DNA of 33,671 nucleotides from Candidatus Gastranaerophilales bacterium (GCA_944323325.1 CALUSF010000006.1:1-33671), one strand, 5' to 3'. Numbered from the stretch's first letter, positions 14,598-24,010 are shown. Notes: generated by a model not told the origin, from the letters alone. Made by a program: numbers and translations.

Positions 14598-15929
14598 TTA
14601 TCCCAAAGTTAAAGAAGAGAATAACTCTTCAAATTCCGGAAATGAGATCTTTGTCCATTCAAAGCCGTTAATTGCAATTTCATTTTGACACACAAGTCCA
14701 GCAACATAAAAGCTCATTGCAAGTCTATGGTCGTGATAAGTCTCAAGAGGTATATCTACCGGTTTTCGCGCCAACGCTTTTGCGCCTTGACCATGTACAA
14801 TAAATCCGTCGTCTTTTTCTTCAATATTCACACCGATTTTAGAAAGTTCTTTTACTAGACACGTAATTCTGTCAGACTCTTTATTCCTTAAATCTCCGGC
14901 GTCTTTCACAATCGTGTCACCTTTCGCTTGCGAAGCCAAAACCGCAATAACCGGTAATTCATCAATCAAGCGGGGAATATCCTCACCCTTAATTATACAT
15001 CCTTTTAAACTATCCGTATACTGTACTCGTATATCTCCAATATCTTCACCTGATACCGAATGCGGGTTGATTATCTCCATATTTCCGCCCATACGCTTTA
15101 CGACATCAATAATTCCTGAACGGGTAATATTTAATCCGACATTTCTTATAACAAAATCAACACCTTCAACAATCAACCCCGCCGTTATGAAAAATGCCGC
15201 AGAAGATATATCCCCAACCACGTCAATATCTTTTGCTTTCAAAACTGACGGACGAACGGTTACAGAATTGCCTGTAATTTCCATATCGGCATCCATATAC
15301 TTAAAAAGATTTTCCGTATGATTTCTCGAAAGATAAGGTTCTTCAAATGTTGTTTTTCCTTCGGCATTTAAACCTGCAAGCAAAATACAGGATTTAACCT
15401 GCGCACTGGCAAGCTTTGAGCGGTATATGATACCGTGCAGATTCCGCCCTCGTATTGTTAACGGTGCGTGACCGTCAACAGAAGAAATATCCGCTCCCAT
15501 TAAACTCAAAGGCTCAATTATACGTTTCATCGGACGCTTGGAGAGACTTTCATCCCCCGTTAAAACAGAATCAAATTTCTGTCCGGCAAGTATTCCCGAC
15601 ACAAGCCTCATTGTAGTACCGGAATTCCCGCAGGAATAGGAGTAAATAGAAGACGCAAAAGAGGCTTCCGATTGTTTTATCGGACTGAATTTTCCTCCGG
15701 CTCCCTTAATTTTAAGCGTTTTTTCATCAATAAATCTGATATTAACTCCTAGAGCTTTAAACAAATCCAAAGTTGAATGACAATCCGCACCGCTTGAAAA
15801 ATTTCTTACAATACATTCACCCTGTGCAATAGAAGAAAACATAACCGCACGGTGGGAAATAGATTTATCCGCAGGAATCGTAATAACACCCATCAAACGG
15901 CTTTCCGGCTTTTTAACAGTCTTTATCAA
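14598..15929 (-). CDS. aroA: AroA, 3-phosphoshikimate 1-carboxyvinyltransferase (EPSP synthase)
   Basis: 443 residues. It joins shikimate 3-phosphate and phosphoenolpyruvate to give EPSP, the sixth step of the shikimate pathway. Motifs: A-D-K-S-I-S-H-R-A (about residues 20-28, substrate lysine and serine), G-N-S-G-T-T-M-R-L (about 101-109, PEP-site loop), L-S-K-R-P-M (about 128-133), S-R-N-H-T-E, the catalytic D-E-L-P and the late D-H-R-L-A-M-S. The N-S-G-T-T loop has G-N-S-G-T-T-M-R rather than the A-G-T-A-x-R form, which suggests a class II type enzyme. The only sensible start is the TTG at 15929, 8 nt after GAGG; TTAGAAT further up is a possible -10. No other aro genes are adjacent. Confidence 0.92.
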   Translation of the reverse strand: MIKTVKKPESRLMGVITIPADKSISHRAVMFSSIAQGECIVRNFSSGADCHSTLDLFKALGVNIRFIDEKTLKIKGAGGKFSPIKQSEASFASSIYSYSCGNSGTTMRLVSGILAGQKFDSVLTGDESLSKRPMKRIIEPLSLMGADISSVDGHAPLTIRGRNLHGIIYRSKLASAQVKSCILLAGLNAEGKTTFEEPYLSRNHTENLFKYMDADMEITGNSVTVRPSVLKAKDIDVVGDISSAAFFITAGLIVEGVDFVIRNVGLNITRSGIIDVVKRMGGNMEIINPHSVSGEDIGDIRVQYTDSLKGCIIKGEDIPRLIDELPVIAVLASQAKGDTIVKDAGDLRNKESDRITCLVKELSKIGVNIEEKDDGFIVHGQGAKALARKPVDIPLETYHDHRLAMSFYVAGLVCQNEIAINGFEWTKISFPEFEELFSSLTLG

Positions 15930-16045
15930 AACAAATACCTCGAAAGATATTCTAACATAATTATTAATTTTTGTAAAAATATTTCGTCAAACTCTAAAGT
16001 TTTTAGAAATTTTGCCGATTATTAAAGTAAGACTTGGAGTGTGTG

Positions 16046-16414
16046 ATGACAATAAATAAAATAGAAAATATCGGATTTTCATCCTTTTATATTAGCTTTG
16101 GTATAGATGATGAATATCAAAAGATTATAGCCCGCCTGAGAATGTACGGCTACGAACCGACCGGAAATAAATCCGCTGATAGGGCAAAATTACATGAAAT
16201 AGAACTTAGGGAAGCAAAAAAAGAAAATTGTGTCACAACAAAGTTTTTGACCGTTTCAACGAATGAACAGGAAAAAATTCAGGAAAAAAAGCGGGAAAAA
16301 AAGCGGGAAGTGCGTAAAGAAAATAATCCTGAATTATATACAGATACAAAAGAAGCCGAAAAATTTCTCGGTGAACAAATCTATCTTGCAATAAAAATGA
16401 AAAAACAAAAATAA
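16046..16414 (+). CDS. Small charged protein, unrecognised
   Basis: 122 residues from the ATG at 16046. An upstream TTG in frame (16034) overlaps the Shine-Dalgarno GGAG (16036-16039), so the ATG is preferred. The first 60 residues look globular (I-G-F-S-S-F-Y-I-S-F-G-I-D-D-E-Y-Q-K-I-I-A-R-L), then comes a strongly charged helix with repeated K-K-R-E-K-K-R-E and a final helix E-A-E-K-F-L-G-E-Q. Composition suggests a soluble or nucleic-acid-binding protein, but there is no motif to support a role. It is single, between divergent aroA and convergent kdsA. Confidence 0.6.
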   Translation: MTINKIENIGFSSFYISFGIDDEYQKIIARLRMYGYEPTGNKSADRAKLHEIELREAKKENCVTTKFLTVSTNEQEKIQEKKREKKREVRKENNPELYTDTKEAEKFLGEQIYLAIKMKKQK

Positions 16415-16577
16415 GGGAATACTATAATATATTTAATTGTTAGCCTACAGCCTATAGTCTATATGTTTGTCTCCCTATTACTGTACATTTTTATTATGAT
16501 AAATTACAACAACTTATCGGCTTGTTATATCGGGCATTACAACCTATAGCAACCCCCAGTTAGCTTTTATTTCTTAT
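16415..16577. other. Intergenic stretch between convergent genes
   Basis: No open reading frame, no convincing terminator and no repeat array. A weak hairpin AACAA/TTGTT around 16511-16530 is the only structure noticed, and I do not rate it. Confidence 0.4.
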
Positions 16578-17393
16578 TTAATCTTCTCTTACAATTTCAA
16601 ATATTGCTTTGCACTTTTTAAATACTTTCTCCGCATCTTTTAATGCAAGCATATTTGGTCCGTCACAAAGTGCACAATCCGGATTCGGATGGATTTCAAA
16701 AAACAAAACATCAGCACCTGCCGCCATTGCAGCCTTTGCAAGAGTCGGTACGAATCTTCTGTCACCACCTGTTGAATCCCCGTTTGAACCGGGCATCTGA
16801 ACACTATGGGTCGCATCAAATACAACCGGATAGCCGAACTCTTTCATTATAGAAATGGCTCTAAAATCCACCACAAGATTATTGTACCCAAAGGTTACAC
16901 CTCTATCCGTAACCATGATATTTTTATTGCCGGATTCCTCTACCTTTTTGATTAAAGATTTCATCTGCTGAGGTGCTAAAAATTGTCCTTTTTTAATGTT
17001 AACAATTTTTCCTGTTTTAGCGGCTGCAACAAGTAAATCCGTTTGTCTGCACAAAAATGCCGGAATTTGGATAATATCAGCAACTTCCGCAACAACTGCC
17101 GCTTGTTCGGGAAGGTGAATATCCGTAACTATTGGAAGTTCAAATTCCTCTTTAATTTTAGCAAGCATTACAAGTCCATTCTCAAGCCCCGGACCTCTGT
17201 ATGAATTTATAGAAGAACGGTTAGCCTTGTCAAAAGAAGATTTGAAAACATAATTTATACCAAGTTCATTGCAGACAGATTTCAAGCCTTCAGCAGTTTT
17301 ACGTAAAACATCCATAGATTCTGCGGCACAAGGACCGGCAAGTATTGTTAATTTATCTTTCCCTATTTCAAAGTTATTTAATTTCACCTTCAT
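16578..17393 (-). CDS. kdsA: KdsA, Kdo-8-phosphate synthase (metal-dependent type)
   Basis: 271 residues. It condenses phosphoenolpyruvate with arabinose 5-phosphate to Kdo-8-P in the cytoplasm; KdsC (5147) then removes the phosphate. Visible motifs are L-A-G-P-C-A-A-E-S near residues 18-26, F-K-S-S-F-D-K-A-N-R-S-S (PEP site), Q-I-P-A-F-L-C-R-Q-T-D-L, V-F-D-A-T-H-S-V-Q (metal histidine) and the C-terminal H-P-N-P-D-x-A-x-C-D-G-P-N. The cysteine in G-P-C marks the metal-dependent class, as in Aquifex; the metal-free E. coli type has asparagine there. TCAGGAGAA precedes the ATG. It lies 63 bp downstream of the dehydratase activase on the same strand. A Kdo pathway implies an LPS-bearing outer membrane. 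Confidence 0.94.
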   Translation of the reverse strand: MKVKLNNFEIGKDKLTILAGPCAAESMDVLRKTAEGLKSVCNELGINYVFKSSFDKANRSSINSYRGPGLENGLVMLAKIKEEFELPIVTDIHLPEQAAVVAEVADIIQIPAFLCRQTDLLVAAAKTGKIVNIKKGQFLAPQQMKSLIKKVEESGNKNIMVTDRGVTFGYNNLVVDFRAISIMKEFGYPVVFDATHSVQMPGSNGDSTGGDRRFVPTLAKAAMAAGADVLFFEIHPNPDCALCDGPNMLALKDAEKVFKKCKAIFEIVRED

Positions 17394-17456
17394 TTTCTCC
17401 TGATAGCAATAACTTTTGCAACAAAATCAGAGGAGACAAGAACACACTTTTTAAAC

Positions 17457-18461
17457 CTATCCTATATCCCATCTTCCGCATGTGCCGCCCCAACGAGCAA
17501 TAATATTACCCTTTATATCACCTATTTTTTCAACGTGCCCTATGGGTTCTGCGCCTTCCAGGATGGTAATAACTTCACAATTATTTGAACAGCCGGTACA
17601 CTGGCAGGTTACGGATTGGAAACTCATATTACCGACATCCCAGCCTTTGAATTTCGTCGGAACTTCTGTGTACTGATGATTTTCCATCGCAAGTAGTGCG
17701 GCACCAATAGCCCCCATGGTCTGGTGATTTTCAGGAACAACAATCTTAGTATTCAGCGCTTCTTCAAAAGCTTTAACCATACCTGTATTCGTTGCAACTC
17801 CGCCCTGGAAAGAAACTGTAGGCAAAAGCTCTTTACCGAGCGCAAGATTGGAAAGATAATTCCTTACAAGAGCCTGACAAAGTCCGTATAATAAATCCTC
17901 TACCGGATATCCGAGCTGCTGTTTATGGATTAAGTCGCTTTCTGCAAATACACCGCATCTTCCCGCAATTCTTGCAGGATTTTCTGATTTAAGAGCAGTT
18001 TCACCAAACTTTTCTATAGGAACATTAAGTCTTTGAGCCTGATGATCCAAAAAACTCCCTGTTCCTGCAGCACAAACGGTATTCATTGCAAAATCCGTTA
18101 CAATACCGTCACGCAGAATAATTATTTTGCTGTCCTGACCGCCGATTTCAAGAATAGTTTGAACACCCGGTATATTTGTACTTGCTGCCACAGCATGTGC
18201 CGTAATTTCATTCTTTACAACATCCGCCCCGACTAATGCCCCTGCAAGATTTCTTCCGGACCCGGTTGTTCCGACACCCTGAACATTATAGTCACAAAGT
18301 GCCTGTGATATTATTTGTTTCAGCCCGATTTGTACGGCATCTACAGGCTTTCCGGCTGTTTTTAACATGTAAGAATCAATGTACTTACCCTTTTCATCTA
18401 CCAATGCCAATTTCGTAGTAACCGAACCTACGTCTATTCCTAAATATACATCCAAACTCAT
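17457..18461 (-). CDS. 2-hydroxyacyl-CoA dehydratase activase (BadF/BadG/BcrA/BcrD ATPase family), short form
   Basis: 334 residues. The fold is an ASKHA ATPase: G-I-D-V-G-S-V-T-T-K at the N-terminus (phosphate-1), E-I-G-G-Q-D-S-K (phosphate-2, about residues 115-122) and G-A-I-G-A-A-L near 255. The [4Fe-4S] cluster cysteines that bridge the dimer in HgdC-type activases are present in N-T-V-C-A-A-G-T-G-S-F-L and G-R-C-G-V-F-A-E-S-D. After the ATPase domain is a C-terminal extension with C-Q-C-T-G-C-S-N-N-C and a final G-G-T-C-G-R-W. In many anaerobes that cysteine stretch continues into a DUF2229 domain; here the protein stops. No dehydratase subunits adjoin it, so its target is unknown. AAAGGAAAG precedes the ATG. 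Confidence 0.82.
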   Translation of the reverse strand: MSLDVYLGIDVGSVTTKLALVDEKGKYIDSYMLKTAGKPVDAVQIGLKQIISQALCDYNVQGVGTTGSGRNLAGALVGADVVKNEITAHAVAASTNIPGVQTILEIGGQDSKIIILRDGIVTDFAMNTVCAAGTGSFLDHQAQRLNVPIEKFGETALKSENPARIAGRCGVFAESDLIHKQQLGYPVEDLLYGLCQALVRNYLSNLALGKELLPTVSFQGGVATNTGMVKAFEEALNTKIVVPENHQTMGAIGAALLAMENHQYTEVPTKFKGWDVGNMSFQSVTCQCTGCSNNCEVITILEGAEPIGHVEKIGDIKGNIIARWGGTCGRWDIG

Positions 18462-18531
18462 ATTATCTTTCCTTTACTACCCCTAATTGGATTATAGCAC
18501 AAATAAAAATTAAAAATTTTACCGGCTAATA

Positions 18532-21500
18532 TTAATCGACAGAGAAAATGTCTTTCAAGTCTTCCATTGTAAGAGATTTTGTAATATTTCTGTCGATAGA
18601 AACTACGCTGTCCACAAGGTCCCTTTTCCGGCCTTTAATTTTCTGAATTTTTTCTTCAACGGTATTTTTCGTAATAAGCCTGTACACGAAAACCTTTTTG
18701 GTTTGCCCGATACGATATGCTCTGTCTGTTGCCTGATCTTCAACTGCAGGGTTCCACCATGGGTCATAATGTATAACATAATCTGCACCCGTAAGGTTCA
18801 GACCGGTTCCGCCGGCCTTCAGGCTTATCAGGAATATCGGAATATTCGGGTTGTTATTAAAGTTTTCTACTGCTGCCTGACGATCTTTTGTCTTACCGGT
18901 CAGATATTCATAAGGAATACCTTCTCTTTCAAGCCAAGCTTTTATTATATCAAGCATATCTACAAATTGGCTGAACAGGAGCACTCTGTGCTTTTCCTGA
19001 ATAATTTGTTCAAGCATACCTTTTAAATATTCAAATTTTCCGGATTTCATGATGCCTTTAACATTTTCTTTGTCATAAAGCCGCGGATGGCAGCAGATTT
19101 GACGAAGACGAAGCAGAGCGGAGAATATAGACATTCTGCTCTTTTCAAGTCCGTTAAGTTCAATGCTCTTAAAGAGTTCTTCCTTCGTACTGTCGAGAAC
19201 TTCAAGATAAAAGTCTCTCTGTTCGTCTGTAAGTTCGCAATATGCCATATTTTCAACCTTATCCGGCAAATCTTTTGCAACATCCCTCTTCATACGTCTC
19301 AATATGAACGGGAAAATCTGGAGTTTTAAACGTTTCTCAACCGTCTTATCCTGTCTTTCCATAATTGGAGTAACATATCTGTAATTAAATTCCGCAACAT
19401 TAAATAAGAATCCCGGCATTAAGAAATCAAATACCGACCAGAGTTCTTCAAGTTTGTTTTCAATCGGAGTACCCGAAAGAGCCAGTTTATGATCGGATTG
19501 AAGTTCTTTAACCGCTTGTGCAGTTTGCGAAATAGCATTTTTTATGTTTTGAGATTCATCCAAAATAATATATCTGAAATTATATTTCTTTAACTTTGCA
19601 ATATCACGCCGCACCAAAGCATAACTTGTTATTACAATATCATATTCCGGAATATGTTTGAAAAGGGTTTTTCTGTCTGCACCCGTTAATTTCAAGCAGG
19701 TCAAATCCGGTGTGAATTTTTGAATTTCAGCCTCCCAGTTAAATACAACAGTTGTAGGTGCTATAACCAGTGTTGTCTGAGGACCGTCAACTTCTTTGGC
19801 CTTTTGAAGCAAGCTTAATGCCTGTAAAGTTTTTCCTAACCCCATATCATCGGCAAGTATGCCATTTAAACCGTATTGGTACAAAAACCACAGCCAATGG
19901 AAACCTTTTACCTGATATTCACGGAATTCCGCATTTACACCCTTTGGAATCTCCACCCCGTCAGACGTTGTAGAGAACGTAGATATTTGCTCCCAGAATT
20001 TTCTGAACTTATCACTCATTACCAGTTCAAACCCCTGGTTTTGCAGTTCTGTAATCAAGCCGACACGGTATGTTTTTACCAAAAATTTATTTTCGTTGTT
20101 TCTGTACGCATCAAAAGAGTTGAAAGAACGCATTATTTGATAGATATTTTGAGCCGGATATTCAACAAACCCGAGACTTCTTACACGCGCATATTTTTCA
20201 CCGCTCTGGATAGTTTCATAAATATCATCAAAATTTATAATCTCTTCACCGACTTGTCCGTAAAGCTGGATTTCCATACTGTCAATTGATTCTTCCGAGA
20301 AATCTATTTTAGCGCACATTCTGAAGGGTTCTTCCAGAAGCTTAAAGAAGTTCATATCATCGCGTTCTTCAAACTTCCAGCCTTCTCCGGCCTGCTGGAT
20401 ATAATAATTATAAAAGTCTATTGCATTTTCTTTTTCAAGGGCAAGGTTATTTGTCTGCATGGGAACAAACTTACATGCAAGGAGCATATTGTAAGCCTCT
20501 TGTTCATGTTCGTAATCTCTTTTTATCCAATAAACAAGTCCGTCTTCTTCTTTGCTCTTAACTGAAATATACGGAGATTTTTCTTTGCTCTTGGAATATG
20601 GAACTCTTACGCCGGAATAATCAAACTCTAAAGAAGCCTTTAAAGACTGGTCGTAATCAATACCCAGTGTAACAATATTCACAGGAGGTTTATGCTCCAA
20701 AAGAAGTTTGGAAATATTTTCCGCAATAGTTACATTCATTATCTCTTTAAGATGCGGAAGCTCTTCATAAACAAATTTTCCGCCATCAGCTTCTTTTAAA
20801 TCCGTAAAAGTAGATTTTATAATACTTTGCGGAAGTTCATTCATTGCAATATTAATCGGGAAAATAATATTTTTATACCTTCCCCATTTAATTTGGCGCG
20901 AAAAATATTTAACTTCTTCAAACGGGTAAATATCATCCTTATCAGGTCTTGTCCAGAAAAGTTCAAGCACAATATTTGTACCGCCGTTAATGGTTGTAGT
21001 GGAAACATCCAGATTCAAATCCCAAACATTGTTCGTAAAAGCGATTCTTTCTTTCGTTTTCTCATCCAAAACTTCTTCCAAGTCTGCCATTAGAGGAAAT
21101 ACCGGTGCAAATTTTGTTATCGGAATATCATACCAGCCGGCTTTTTTATCCTGTTTTGCTATTTTTAAAAGGGTTTGAAAAAGTAATAATTCCGACTTTT
21201 GAGCATCATTCAATTCAAAATCCGGATCATTTCTTTGAATGTCAATAAGTGCGCGTAATATATTTTCCAAAGAACGTACAATCTTATTTGTTGACCGGTC
21301 TCTTACTAAAATTGAGAAAAAGTTTTGCCTTCTCTTAGGATTAAAATGAAAAATATAACTGCCTTTTGGTGCCTCTTTTAACTCCGTATCAGTGTCTGAC
21401 CTGTCCGGCTCAACTCCGTATTTTTCATACATCCAATTCTCATACGCACCGTCTTCTATCGCTTTTAGTGCTATTGCAACGGAATGTTTACACCACTCTT

Positions 21501-21777
21501 CTTTAAGAGGACAATTACACCTTGCTTCAATTTTATTTTTCTTAAATATTAAATCGGTTACGTAAAAATCCTGATAGTTTCCTTTAACCTTACCCTTATA
21601 AAAGTTTTTCTCAGGATAACTCTCAAGAATCATCTCCTTTTGGTAATACTCATAACCGCGCCTCCAGCTCCCGGGCGTTGCATTTTTTTTAAGAAAATCG
21701 TAATTAAACTTAAACTCGCTCATTAATGTGAGGTACTCATCCTTTTCGGGCTTGGTAAATACTAAAATAGAAGCCAA
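18532..21777 (-). CDS. SWIM zinc-finger SNF2/Rad54 family helicase
   Basis: Up to 1081 residues. A SWIM zinc finger C-N-C-P-L-K-E-E-W-C-K-H lies near residues 87-98, followed by a long region that matches the bacterial SNF2-associated N-terminus. The ATPase begins with D-D-M-G-L-G-K-T-L-Q (motif I, about 643-652), then D-E-S-Q-N-I-K-N (motif II, about 740), L-S-G-T-P-I-E-N (III), F-S-Q-F-V-D-M-L (IV), and the C-terminal Q-A-T-D-R-A-Y-R-I-G-Q (VI). It should move along double-stranded DNA and remodel bound proteins. The start is uncertain: the frame opens at TTG 21777 without a Shine-Dalgarno; ATG 21723 (M-S-E-F) is the other choice. Possible promoter TTGCAT (21843-21838), 17 bp, CATAAT (21820-21815). 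Confidence 0.9.
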   Translation of the reverse strand: MASILVFTKPEKDEYLTLMSEFKFNYDFLKKNATPGSWRRGYEYYQKEMILESYPEKNFYKGKVKGNYQDFYVTDLIFKKNKIEARCNCPLKEEWCKHSVAIALKAIEDGAYENWMYEKYGVEPDRSDTDTELKEAPKGSYIFHFNPKRRQNFFSILVRDRSTNKIVRSLENILRALIDIQRNDPDFELNDAQKSELLLFQTLLKIAKQDKKAGWYDIPITKFAPVFPLMADLEEVLDEKTKERIAFTNNVWDLNLDVSTTTINGGTNIVLELFWTRPDKDDIYPFEEVKYFSRQIKWGRYKNIIFPINIAMNELPQSIIKSTFTDLKEADGGKFVYEELPHLKEIMNVTIAENISKLLLEHKPPVNIVTLGIDYDQSLKASLEFDYSGVRVPYSKSKEKSPYISVKSKEEDGLVYWIKRDYEHEQEAYNMLLACKFVPMQTNNLALEKENAIDFYNYYIQQAGEGWKFEERDDMNFFKLLEEPFRMCAKIDFSEESIDSMEIQLYGQVGEEIINFDDIYETIQSGEKYARVRSLGFVEYPAQNIYQIMRSFNSFDAYRNNENKFLVKTYRVGLITELQNQGFELVMSDKFRKFWEQISTFSTTSDGVEIPKGVNAEFREYQVKGFHWLWFLYQYGLNGILADDMGLGKTLQALSLLQKAKEVDGPQTTLVIAPTTVVFNWEAEIQKFTPDLTCLKLTGADRKTLFKHIPEYDIVITSYALVRRDIAKLKKYNFRYIILDESQNIKNAISQTAQAVKELQSDHKLALSGTPIENKLEELWSVFDFLMPGFLFNVAEFNYRYVTPIMERQDKTVEKRLKLQIFPFILRRMKRDVAKDLPDKVENMAYCELTDEQRDFYLEVLDSTKEELFKSIELNGLEKSRMSIFSALLRLRQICCHPRLYDKENVKGIMKSGKFEYLKGMLEQIIQEKHRVLLFSQFVDMLDIIKAWLEREGIPYEYLTGKTKDRQAAVENFNNNPNIPIFLISLKAGGTGLNLTGADYVIHYDPWWNPAVEDQATDRAYRIGQTKKVFVYRLITKNTVEEKIQKIKGRKRDLVDSVVSIDRNITKSLTMEDLKDIFSVD

Positions 21778-21864
21778 ATTTTGACTTACTATAAGGCTCC
21801 CAACCTTAATTAGTATTATGCCATAGTTTTATTTTTTATGCAAGTGGTAAAGCTCTAAAAGTTT

Positions 21865-21898
21865 ACAAAAAAGAAAGGCAGATAAAATCTGCCTTTCT
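21865..21898 (-). terminator. Rho-independent terminator of trigger factor
   Basis: On the minus strand GAAAGGCAGA (21898-21889) pairs with TCTGCCTTTC (21882-21873) around a short AT loop and is followed by a T-rich run. It is 18 nt beyond the tig stop codon. Confidence 0.85.
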
Positions 21899-21915
21899 AC
21901 ATACAAATTTATATT

Positions 21916-23208
21916 TTACTTTAAATTAACAGTATTGTTCTCTGCAAGGAATTGCGTAACTTTTTCATTAAGCGCTTGCTGAGACAGCGCATTAAATACC
22001 CCCGGAGTTTGTGTCAACTGTTTAATCATTGTAGGTGTATCTATATTGTACATTCTGCTTAATTCAGATAATTTTGCGCCAAAATCAGCCTGAGAAACTG
22101 TTATTTTTTCTTCTTTAGCAATTTTATCAATAACCAAAGAATTCTTTACCCTTACTGAAGCATCTTCTTTAAGATCTTTCATTATATTATCATAGCCCTG
22201 AGCTTCTACAGCTTGTTCCCAGCTAAAGCCCTGCATGCTAAGTCTTTGTTTATATTCATCTACCAATCTGTCAGTTTCTCTGTCTATCATAGATTGCTGT
22301 ATATCGACCTTTGCATCACCCGTAATCTTTTCAAATATAGCTTTTTCGGAATTTACTCTGTCAATATCAGCTTTTTGATTATCTAAATATTTTTGAATAT
22401 CTGCTTTAAGATCATCTACGGTTTTAAACGGTCCGACTTTCTGTGCAAATTCATCATTAAGTTCCGGTAAAACCTTTGATTTTATTTCGTTAATTTTGCA
22501 CTTAAATACAGCAGGCTGACCCGCTAATTTCTTTTCATGGTATTCTGCCGGAAAAGTAACATTTATTTCAAATTCTTCACCCAGAGAATGGTCAACCAGT
22601 TGTTCCGCAAAGCCGGGAATAAAGCTTGAATGAGCCAAATCTAATGTATAGTTCTTTGCATCACCATGTTCAATTTTTTCACCGTTTGAAAAACCTTCAA
22701 AATCAAAAACCACCGTATCATTAGCATTAGTTTTTCTGTCCGTAACAACCACTGTTGTTGCATGTTGTTCTAATAACCCGTCAATTGACTTTTGAAGAGC
22801 ATCCTCAGGAGTTTTGTATCCCTCAACATCTATTGTTAAACCTTTATACTGCCCCAATGTCACTTCCGGACGAAGTTCTATTTTTGCAACTATTTTTAAG
22901 TCACTGCCGATTTTGTAATCATAAGATTCAACATAAGGCTGAGCAACAACATCAAAATTATTTTCACGAATTACATCAGAAAAGATTTTCGGAAGCGCAC
23001 CTTCCAGAGCCTCGTGTTTAATTCTGTCTTCGCCGACATACTGCTCAACAATATTTCTCGGAGCTTTTCCTTTTCTGAATCCGGGAATATTAACATATTG
23101 CGCTAACCTCTTAGCTGCATTGTTATAGAATCCTACTGCATCTTTAGCCGGAATTTCTATATCAACTTTAACAATATTCTCCGGTTGTTTTTCAATCGTT
23201 GTATTCAT
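21916..23208 (-). CDS. tig: Trigger factor (ribosome-bound chaperone and prolyl isomerase)
   Basis: 430 residues, the usual size. It docks at the ribosomal exit tunnel and shields nascent chains. The ribosome-binding domain has the signature G-F-R-K-G-K-A-P at about residues 40-47. The FKBP-type middle domain runs from about 150 to 240 (D-T-V-V-F-D-F-E-G-F, F-I-P-G-F-A-E-Q-L-V, F-P-A-E-Y-H). The helical C-terminal domain completes the protein. The usual neighbours clpP and clpX are absent; the next gene downstream is the SNF2 helicase, separated by a terminator. AGAGGGT precedes the ATG. It is a single transcription unit with a perfect palindrome about 80 bp upstream. Confidence 0.94.
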   Translation of the reverse strand: MNTTIEKQPENIVKVDIEIPAKDAVGFYNNAAKRLAQYVNIPGFRKGKAPRNIVEQYVGEDRIKHEALEGALPKIFSDVIRENNFDVVAQPYVESYDYKIGSDLKIVAKIELRPEVTLGQYKGLTIDVEGYKTPEDALQKSIDGLLEQHATTVVVTDRKTNANDTVVFDFEGFSNGEKIEHGDAKNYTLDLAHSSFIPGFAEQLVDHSLGEEFEINVTFPAEYHEKKLAGQPAVFKCKINEIKSKVLPELNDEFAQKVGPFKTVDDLKADIQKYLDNQKADIDRVNSEKAIFEKITGDAKVDIQQSMIDRETDRLVDEYKQRLSMQGFSWEQAVEAQGYDNIMKDLKEDASVRVKNSLVIDKIAKEEKITVSQADFGAKLSELSRMYNIDTPTMIKQLTQTPGVFNALSQQALNEKVTQFLAENNTVNLK

Positions 23209-23290
23209 TTATTTACCCTCTTTTAAGTACTTATACATCATATAGGCTACTACAAACAGAGGATACATGCAATACTGATAAATAATCGGC

Positions 23291-23316
23291 GCCCTTTGAC
23301 CGGCCGGTCAAAGGGC
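23291..23316. repeat. Perfect 26-bp palindrome between response regulator and tig
   Basis: The 13-bp arm GCCCTTTGACCGG is followed directly by its exact complement, so the whole site is self-complementary. It is GC-rich in an AT-rich gap. On the minus strand it lies just after the response regulator's stop and before the tig promoter region, but no T run follows, so it is not a standard terminator for that gene. On the plus strand six A follow it. It could be a terminator hairpin without a U tract, or a dimer-binding operator. Confidence 0.7.
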
Positions 23317-23323
23317 AAAAAAT

Positions 23324-24010
23324 CTAGACAAGGCCTTCTTTAACAGCTTTTACTGCAGCCTGCACCCGATCATTTACACACATTTTTTGTAATATTGAAC
23401 AAACATGTGCCTTTGCTGTATGCACGCTTACAATCAGCTCTTTTGCAATTTCGGTGTTACTCTTTCCGTCAACCAGATGTTTCAATACTTCAAACTCCCT
23501 TTCAGTCAAAGGAACCCGGCCCTCTTCAGAACCTTTGTCGCTTAATATACCTATTGTCTCCTGTTTGGGAAATGAATCGAGAACTTTTCTTGCGATTACC
23601 GGATCAAGCCAGCATACACCGTTATTTACATCACGTATTACGTCTGCAAGCTTAGCAGGATCGATATCTTTTAAGCAATATGCCATTGCTCCCGACGAAA
23701 GCGATGCTATAACCTCTTCTTCTCTGTCATGGGATGTCAGGGCAATTACTTTAATATTTTTATTCATTTCTTTAACTTTTACGGTTGCTTCAATACCATT
23801 CATGCCGGCAAGTCCTAAATCCATAAGTACGATATCAGGTGTATGCTGTTCAATAAGCTTAAGTCCGTCTATCGCGTTATCACTTTCCGCTACAACATTT
23901 ATATCTTCATTAGAATTCAGTGCACACCTTAACCCGACGCGTGTAAGCTTAAAATCCTCAATTATGATTACACTGATTGTCTTCTTCTCTGTACTTACTG
24001 CTGTTGCCAT
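23324..24010 (-). CDS. NarL/LuxR-type response regulator
   Basis: 228 residues. The receiver domain (about 11-130) has acidic pair E18-D19, phospho-acceptor Asp64 in V-L-M-D-L-G, T in A-L-T-S-H and K in C-L-K-D. The C-terminal LuxR-type helix-turn-helix is L-T-E-R-E-F-E-V-L-K-H-L-V-D-G-K-S-N-T-E-I-A, with recognition helix S-V-H-T-A-K-A-H-V. The frame extends upstream to a GTG (24043), but TAGGAGGAT lies 8 nt before the ATG at 24010, giving M-A-T-A-V-S, so that start is used. No kinase is next to it; the soluble kinase at 9497 is one possible partner. Target genes cannot be told from the sequence. Confidence 0.9.
   Translation of the reverse strand: MATAVSTEKKTISVIIIEDFKLTRVGLRCALNSNEDINVVAESDNAIDGLKLIEQHTPDIVLMDLGLAGMNGIEATVKVKEMNKNIKVIALTSHDREEEVIASLSSGAMAYCLKDIDPAKLADVIRDVNNGVCWLDPVIARKVLDSFPKQETIGILSDKGSEEGRVPLTEREFEVLKHLVDGKSNTEIAKELIVSVHTAKAHVCSILQKMCVNDRVQAAVKAVKEGLV

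Noticed and set aside
16434-16470. TAGCCTACAGCCTATAGTCTATA as a possible short tandem repeat
   Set aside because: Only imperfect 8-9 nt similarity over two or three units; not enough for a repeat call.
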